Notes under the pieces: generated by a model | Databases searched by the model: none | What the model was told of the DNA's origin: nothing | The model's input: the letters and a program-made list of their open reading frames with translations, nothing else | NCBI GenBank assembly: GCA_012932295.1 | Contig: JAAONU010000014.1 | Location: 37,355,977 to 37,419,976, forward strand | Reading direction: 5' to 3' | Origin: Cyclina sinensis | Lineage: Eukaryota > Mollusca > Bivalvia > Venerida > Veneridae | DNA: 64,000 nucleotides | Translations under genes and position numbers: made by a program | Part shown: piece after piece, positions 57,986 to 64,000 of the stretch | How the letters are laid out: every line of letters begins with the position of its first letter | How positions within the stretch are numbered: the first letter of the stretch is position 1

Positions 57986-60900
57986 GTAATGAAATGCCCT
58001 TTGCTTGAAGTGAGTGACTGATAAATTGTCATGCCTTATATAGGTAATAGGAGTTTTCAAAAAACCAGAATACTGGAGAGTGAAACAGTAATGTAATAAT
58101 AGGTAAATAACTCTTATTGTAGACCTGAAATTATGTGTATACTTCTGGAGTAACATTTTCATTTTATTAAAAAGGAAATAATTTATGTGTATCAAGAATT
58201 GTTTGATTATTTAAATTGCATGAAGGCTTTTGGTATAGTCTTAAGAGCATGATATGTTGTTTTGTGTGTAGTAAGATTAACTTCTTGTTTTAAAACTTTT
58301 AAGAAAAAAAGGTTTATAAAGCTCATTCTGTAATTTGAATATAACTGATATGTTTAGGTCATAATATTTTTCATCTAAAGAAAGAGGACAGTGGTATTGC
58401 CTAAGTCCTTAAGCTTGTAATCCTATGGTGAAGGATTTTGGTATTTGACACAACCTGCTAAGTGGCACAATAAAGAAACTCTTTGACTGGTTTGCTAAAA
58501 GCTGTTAAGTCACTGATTTTGTTAGGTAAACAATTGACAAGATTGCATAATGCATAATTATAGAGTTGGTGTGAAGCATTTAAGTGTAAGCATTCAAAAA
58601 GTGTTCTAAGCTTTATACTATCACAAGTTAATAGTCGCACCAGATCATTGCACCCATAATACATGTGCAAAATTTGTAAGAAAGTTGCTAAGATATTTCA
58701 ACAATTTGACAAAAACATGGCAGCATTGCCTCTAACAGTTGTTTTCAACAATTTATGAAGTAGTTAGTGTAAAATAATGCTTTTAGTGACATTCGTGTTT
58801 TGGAACCATTTTGCGGTCTTATTTATTGGAATGAGAACATTACAGATGAGGATGAAATTTACTCATTCATTGGTGAAAATTTCAATTAAGACTGGCAGAG
58901 AAAATGCAGAAATTGAAAAATAGCTGAAAATGTTAGCCAACAAAATAAAAACGATTGTTTCCCATAATGTCAAAAGAATTTAATTTAAGAATAGCTGATT
59001 CGGCCACCTCCCCCTGTTGTAGAGGATTTTAACTTGTGAAAAGCCTTTTTGCATTCAGAATTGTATAATTTTCTTTTGGAGGTTGTGGGTAGGGGGGCTG
59101 AATTGACACAAGTTATTTGTAGTGGCTTATAGTCATTCACAAAAAGAAACATCTGCAACCTGTGGTGTATGTAAGGTTCCTGTTGTTCACAGTTGTAACA
59201 AGGTGGAAAAAATCCTTTTGCACACACCTGTGAAATCTATCAACATGTAAGATAATTGATGACATCACTGATTGGCAGGATTGATTGACAGCTGGGAGAG
59301 AATCTATGAGAGTGATCTCCCCTTGATCACAGAGTAACAAGACTTTGCTTTTCTAGTGTGGAGTGTGGAATTTGGATTAGATAGATAAAATTTGTGTTTG
59401 AACTGAGTGCCCAGTAATCTTTTTTTTGTACTTTATTAGAAAGCTGTGAATTTCTTTGTGCATTATGTGTTTTATTATAAATAATGATTGATACCTGGAA
59501 AAATATAACAATAGATTGCAGAAAAGATATATGACATTTTAGATATCAACATTGTATCATATTGATAAGTACAGGAGCAGCATTACAAGTTTAGAAGAAC
59601 TTTTGGAAATTCATGTATAATAATTTGGAATCTTTGACATTTATTTTGTGTTAGATGATTTACTTGCTTAGAAGTATGAGCGGAATTTATGGCAGTAATT
59701 ATTATTGGACACATTACAGTTGATATGATTAGCTGTGTTTTTTGCTGAATAGCCATTTTTATGATTTATTTGACAATTTGAAATGGGACGCTCTTCATTT
59801 CATATGCATGGACAAATGGTCAATTAGTTGTAATAACTCCTATGGTGAAACTGCTTTGGTGGAAAATTTACACTTGAAATACGGTGGAATTTTTTCATCT
59901 GAACAAGACATTAAGTTGCTTTGTGAGGCTTCCGTCTAAAGAAAACATGGTAATAAGCAAGTTTTTGAAGGCTTGATGAGGGCAGTGATGTTGAAGAGGG
60001 GAAAGCGGGACAGTTGACAAGGGATCATTGTTAATGTGTTTTCATTCAAGTCACACAGAGACAAGTGGATTACTGTAGAGTTAGTTAGAAAACGTGCAGG
60101 CCCTTTTTCTAATGCTTTTCAGTAAAAGATTGGATTTTCTCAGATTTAAAGGATTTTTGCACAAATATTGAATGTGGATTTAATACATTGGCCATGCTAC
60201 TTAAGATATGCATGGGTTGCATTGTGTTTGGACAAACAAAAATATTTGAAGGGGTAAATGATAAAGTTAATACTTTGGAGTCCATTGGACTGGACAGTGT
60301 GTGGATTACTGTGATCATGTTTATGTAAAGTATTATGGGCAGTCGAAACCTGGAATCAGAGAGGTGAACCTAGAAAATCTGTATTTAGAAGGAAATACAG
60401 ACAGAGTGTGTTAGTTGTTTTAAAGGCTTTATGTGAAGAGATATTAAGTATAAACTCTGAAAAAAGTTAGAAATTATTTGGAGAAGAAAAGGAAAAAAAA
60501 GGGAAAAAAAAGCCATTTACTGGGACACTACAAGTAACTGCTGCAGACATTGCTTCAGAATGTGTGCAGAGTAAAAAATCTGTGAAAACTAATGTATACC
60601 TGAGAATTTACCTGTACTTTGATTAATAGAAGAGACTTTATTTGTGACTGTAATAAAAACAATGTTTGGATGTGACTGTGCATGTGATGCTATGAAACGT
60701 GCAAGTTATCATGGTGGAAGTGCATTTTCATTTAGTTCGGGAATATACTACCAGATAGGGTCTGATCAAGGAGAAGGTATAGAAGTTTTGATGAATTAAA
60801 GGGTTGAAGTTAGTTTTGATAATTTTGAAGATCAAGGTGTGCAAGGTCTTTTGATGAATTAGTTGACATCGAAAATTTTGTTGATTTTCATTGATGAATC

Positions 60901-63900
60901 TGTAAAAGAGAAAGTGTTTTCTGGTCTTGGAGAAATTCAGTCAGTTCTCAGTCAATGGGGAAGAGGTGTATGAAATTTTAGAGGGAAAATCTACTTAAGA
61001 AAATGATTAATTTCTTAGGTGTCACTAATGTAATGAAGGAATTTGTCCATGTTTAGGGTATCTTTCTTTTTTGCATTCTTGATGTTTGAAAAGAATTTTT
61101 TCTTTAAATGTGTAACATTCCACATGGATTTGAGAATCCACAGGGGGATCAGTGTAAACAGTTGCTGTAAACAGTTACATCCTTTTATTAGTTAATGCAG
61201 GAATTACATACCTTATGACAACTTAATGAGTGTTCTAATCATATGGGTAATATGTATAGCAGGGGGTACACATAGTAATTACTGCAAAATCGCAACTGGC
61301 TGGGCTTATCAGCAATCCTAATCTAATAAGCAGAGTCCTACACAGCATCTGTTTGTAGTTTCTTTTTGACATCATGCTGGCTTTTGACTTTCCACATAAC
61401 TTATATTTATGCTTTTTAGTAACTATTTCTAGCCAAATGTATATGCTTAAGATTAGCTTTAATGGATTAAATGAAGCAGTGACAATAACAAAACAGCTGG
61501 TAGGGTTTCTTTTGTATACTGTGAGTTACCTCCCTTTTTACAGGCTAATTTTCAGTAAGCAGGATGATTTTTAGTTTGATAAAATTTATGAATTGCTTAA
61601 CTCTGTTGGTAGGTAAAGATTGAAAATACTAAAAATATTCTGTTTGAGAATTATACTACTCACAAAAAGAATGAAGAAAAAAATCATGCCTACCAGGATA
61701 CTCTGTGTCATATTTGGAACAAAGTGAAATAATCATTTGGACACAAGTTGGTTTAAAAAGGACTAAAAGTCTTACTAGTGATCCGGTTTTATTTGTATTT
61801 ATTAGCCAACAACTTCTTTTGGCGAGGCATGACTTTGTCTCGGCAGTCAATGAATATTATACATCAATAGTGTGTTTCCTCGGGACTCATGAAACACTGA
61901 CATTAGTCTTAAGCTAAGCCACATAGCACAAGTTTACATTTCATAAGGTACTCTGAATGTTTGCCTGGGTAGCTTAGCACTTAATATTTTTATTATCGTA
62001 ATAAGAAATTCACTTATTTTCATACTGAATTAAGTAATTTCCTTCTCTAATATAGAATTTATGATTTTTTTTTTCTTCTTATATAATGTTGAATGATAAT
62101 TAACTATTTTGAAAGGAATATAATCACATAGTAAAAAGCAAGTGCAAAAGTAATTATGTACTAATTAGATTCGAAGGGTACAGGGATATAAAATTTACTT
62201 GGATAATTATGCTGTTGTATGCATGTTATAGTGCAAGTTTGCATACGACAGAATAAAGTTTAGACAGTCTAAAGATGTACAAAAATGTATTTCTGCAAAG
62301 TAAAATGTAACTTTGGTGTAATATTATAAATGACACAAAAGTCATTCAAATCGGTCTTAGATACTTTATCAGACTAAAAAGATTTATAAGTGTAATAACT
62401 GTGTAAGCATAAGATTATGTAAGAATAATTGTTGTGTAACATATGTTCAGACTGGCTGGAACAACTTCTAAACAATATTTTTGTCTGCATATTTAAATAT
62501 ATATAGGATCTGACACAAGTTTTGAATTCATATAAGTTTTTATACAACAAGTTCAGGAATATGTTATTAAGTGAGCCTCTGGTTATTCCTGGACACGAGT
62601 TTCAGATTCTTTTTATCACATGACAAAACAACCATAATTAATAGGTTTTACTATAGCTATATTTATTTGTACTATACTGAAACAAAAAATATGTAATGGT
62701 TATATTGCATCACATACAACACTTGTCATGTGATAAATATTTTTTCAACACAATATCACTTAATTATGCATTATTTTCGCACTTCACATTTTCAAATTCA
62801 AAATCCTCTCAATATGTAGAACCAAAGTAAGACCCGAAAAGGTTCAAGACAAAAAATTCAATGAATGTTATTTCCTACCAGTTAGTGAGCAGAATGCAAT
62901 GTATTACTGTGTAATCAAAACAACACCTGAAAACCTGTTACTTTGGGTGTTTCCAAGAGTTGCATTTACTGTGAATTTCAGTGCCAATTACATGAAGGTG
63001 AAGTGATTATGGGATTTGCTTGCTTCACACTGTTATGTTCTATCGGCACATCAGAGAAAATATATTATTTGTTTTTCCATGGTACCAAGATTCCAAAAGC
63101 AACTTTGGTATGACGAGTTGATTTTTGTTTGTAATTGATGTGTCTGAGAAAGCTAGAGGCATTGAACTGTCAAAACAGAGTGAGAAGTACAGAAAGGAAG
63201 ATAGGGAGGAAAAAAGAAAATAGACAGAAAAATGTTCGTTTTTGGAATCACTATTCTTGTTGATAAAAAGCTGGATTTCTTTTTGTGTTTCAGCATTGTT
63301 ATTATAATTAAGTATTATTTTGAGTTGGCAAGCAAGAAAACAGTACAACGTGAGCTATGTAGAGCTTCTGATATGATTATAACTAAACAAAATGCTGCAA
63401 AAACTGACTTTAGGTTTCTGTTGGTGATTGGTTGTTGTTGTTTTGGTCTATATGCCAAGGTTACATATCAAGCTTACAAAATGAGCCTAGAGTAGTTTTT
63501 GTTATTGATATGAACAAGTGAAGTTAAAGTCATAATCTTTGGCTGGAAGCATACACCATTTCCCGGCAAAAATTACCTCTGCCCCATCAGCTGCTTTTTA
63601 AAGCATTGGATTTTTTTGTGTGCTTTACAGTAGCAAAGCAATGCCTCATTAATCCACAGCTGTATAGGTCAGTGTTTACTGGACATTCTCTGGGTCACTT
63701 GTCGTTATTGGAGTAATAAAACAGCTTTTACTTCATTTCCTGCATGTAAATTAGCACACCAAAAAGTGCAAAGTCCATTTGTCATCTTTTCGTTGTCATA
63801 GTAACTGAACATTTTCAGCTTGTAGGGGAGGGTATATTTCCCTTTTGGGGACATATATTTGAGTGTTCGCTATGGCCTGTACAATATTTTATAAGCTAAC

Positions 63901-64000
63901 CTTGTAACTGGCATTCCTCTGGGACTGTTGGGCATTTGATCTAAATGGTCAATATTTATTTGGCCTTTTATGGCAGGGAATTGATGAGATATTTATGGAA
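57986..64000 (+). other. Downstream intron sequence, no exon recognised
   Basis: It starts with a good 5' splice site (GTAATG). No further exon with matching phase and splice signals is evident before the window ends. About 59742-61000 contains open, slightly protein-like stretches broken by stops (59742-59939, and around 60660-60960). They might be an old retrocopy but cannot be assigned. Confidence 0.45.

Noticed and set aside
63232..63495. 87-codon ORF near the window end with hydrophobic stretches
   Set aside because: No splice sites in a compatible phase. Hydrophobicity is expected from T-rich DNA.
1..64000. CRISPR arrays, bacterial operons or prophage-type systems
   Set aside because: Large GT-AG introns, SINEs and AT-rich non-coding DNA show a eukaryotic nuclear genome. 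The short-period arrays found are minisatellites without regular unique spacers.

Overview
The window is eukaryotic, AT-rich and almost entirely non-coding. It looks like a long intron-rich stretch of a molluscan genome, most probably a bivalve. The support is a V-SINE-superfamily element of the type widespread in molluscs (RUDI-like), a second tRNA-headed SINE, several repeats with ATACCCCC...GGGGGTAT or AACCAGG...CCTGGTT ends that I associate with bivalve genomes, and GT-AG introns of 4.7 and 8.2 kb. The species cannot be named from the sequence.

Gene content: I can support one plus-strand gene. Three coding exons (about 44423-44642, 49365-49472, 57629-57985) share the same splice phase (phase 1) and read through in one frame into a Ser/Lys/Arg/Asp-rich, probably disordered N-terminal region of about 220-228 residues. 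I do not recognise the protein. The first coding exon carries two short upstream ORFs. The second ORF's stop overlaps an in-frame ATG (TAATG), but the best Kozak context is at 44447. The middle exon is 108 bp, frame-neutral and skippable. The gene continues beyond 64000, and any 5' untranslated exons and the promoter lie upstream of 44378.

Layout: 1-44377 is non-coding DNA upstream of the first coding exon (5' introns and/or intergenic), loaded with mobile elements. These are a SINE with perfect target-site duplication (5208-5518), a 36-bp minisatellite (7315-7568), a Mutator-like MITE with about 69-bp inverted ends and a 10-bp duplication (11629-12164), a V-SINE nested at the edge of another tRNA-like sequence (20290-20582), a 145-bp-unit element (22801-23627), two TTAA-bounded elements with related ends and internal tRNA-like sequences (28880-30558, 32989-33427), a 32-bp minisatellite (38341-38700), a 146-bp-unit element (38761-39500) and a TA-flanked Tc1/mariner/pogo-like element (40894-41685). 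The introns 44643-49364 and 49473-57628 add two more elements of the 145-bp-unit class, a near-perfect 107-bp-arm hairpin MITE bounded by TTAA (55154-55396) and a 28-bp minisatellite. 57986-64000 is again non-coding.

The most interesting signal is a shared architecture in sequence-dissimilar repeats: short terminal inverted repeats or a 5' fold-back, then internal tandem units of about 145 bp. In three of them the units carry the motif TCAAGGTCA, which is the known extended half-site of ERR/FTZ-F1(SF-1)-type nuclear receptors. The spacing is close to one nucleosome core. This is inference from sequence and needs genome-wide testing.
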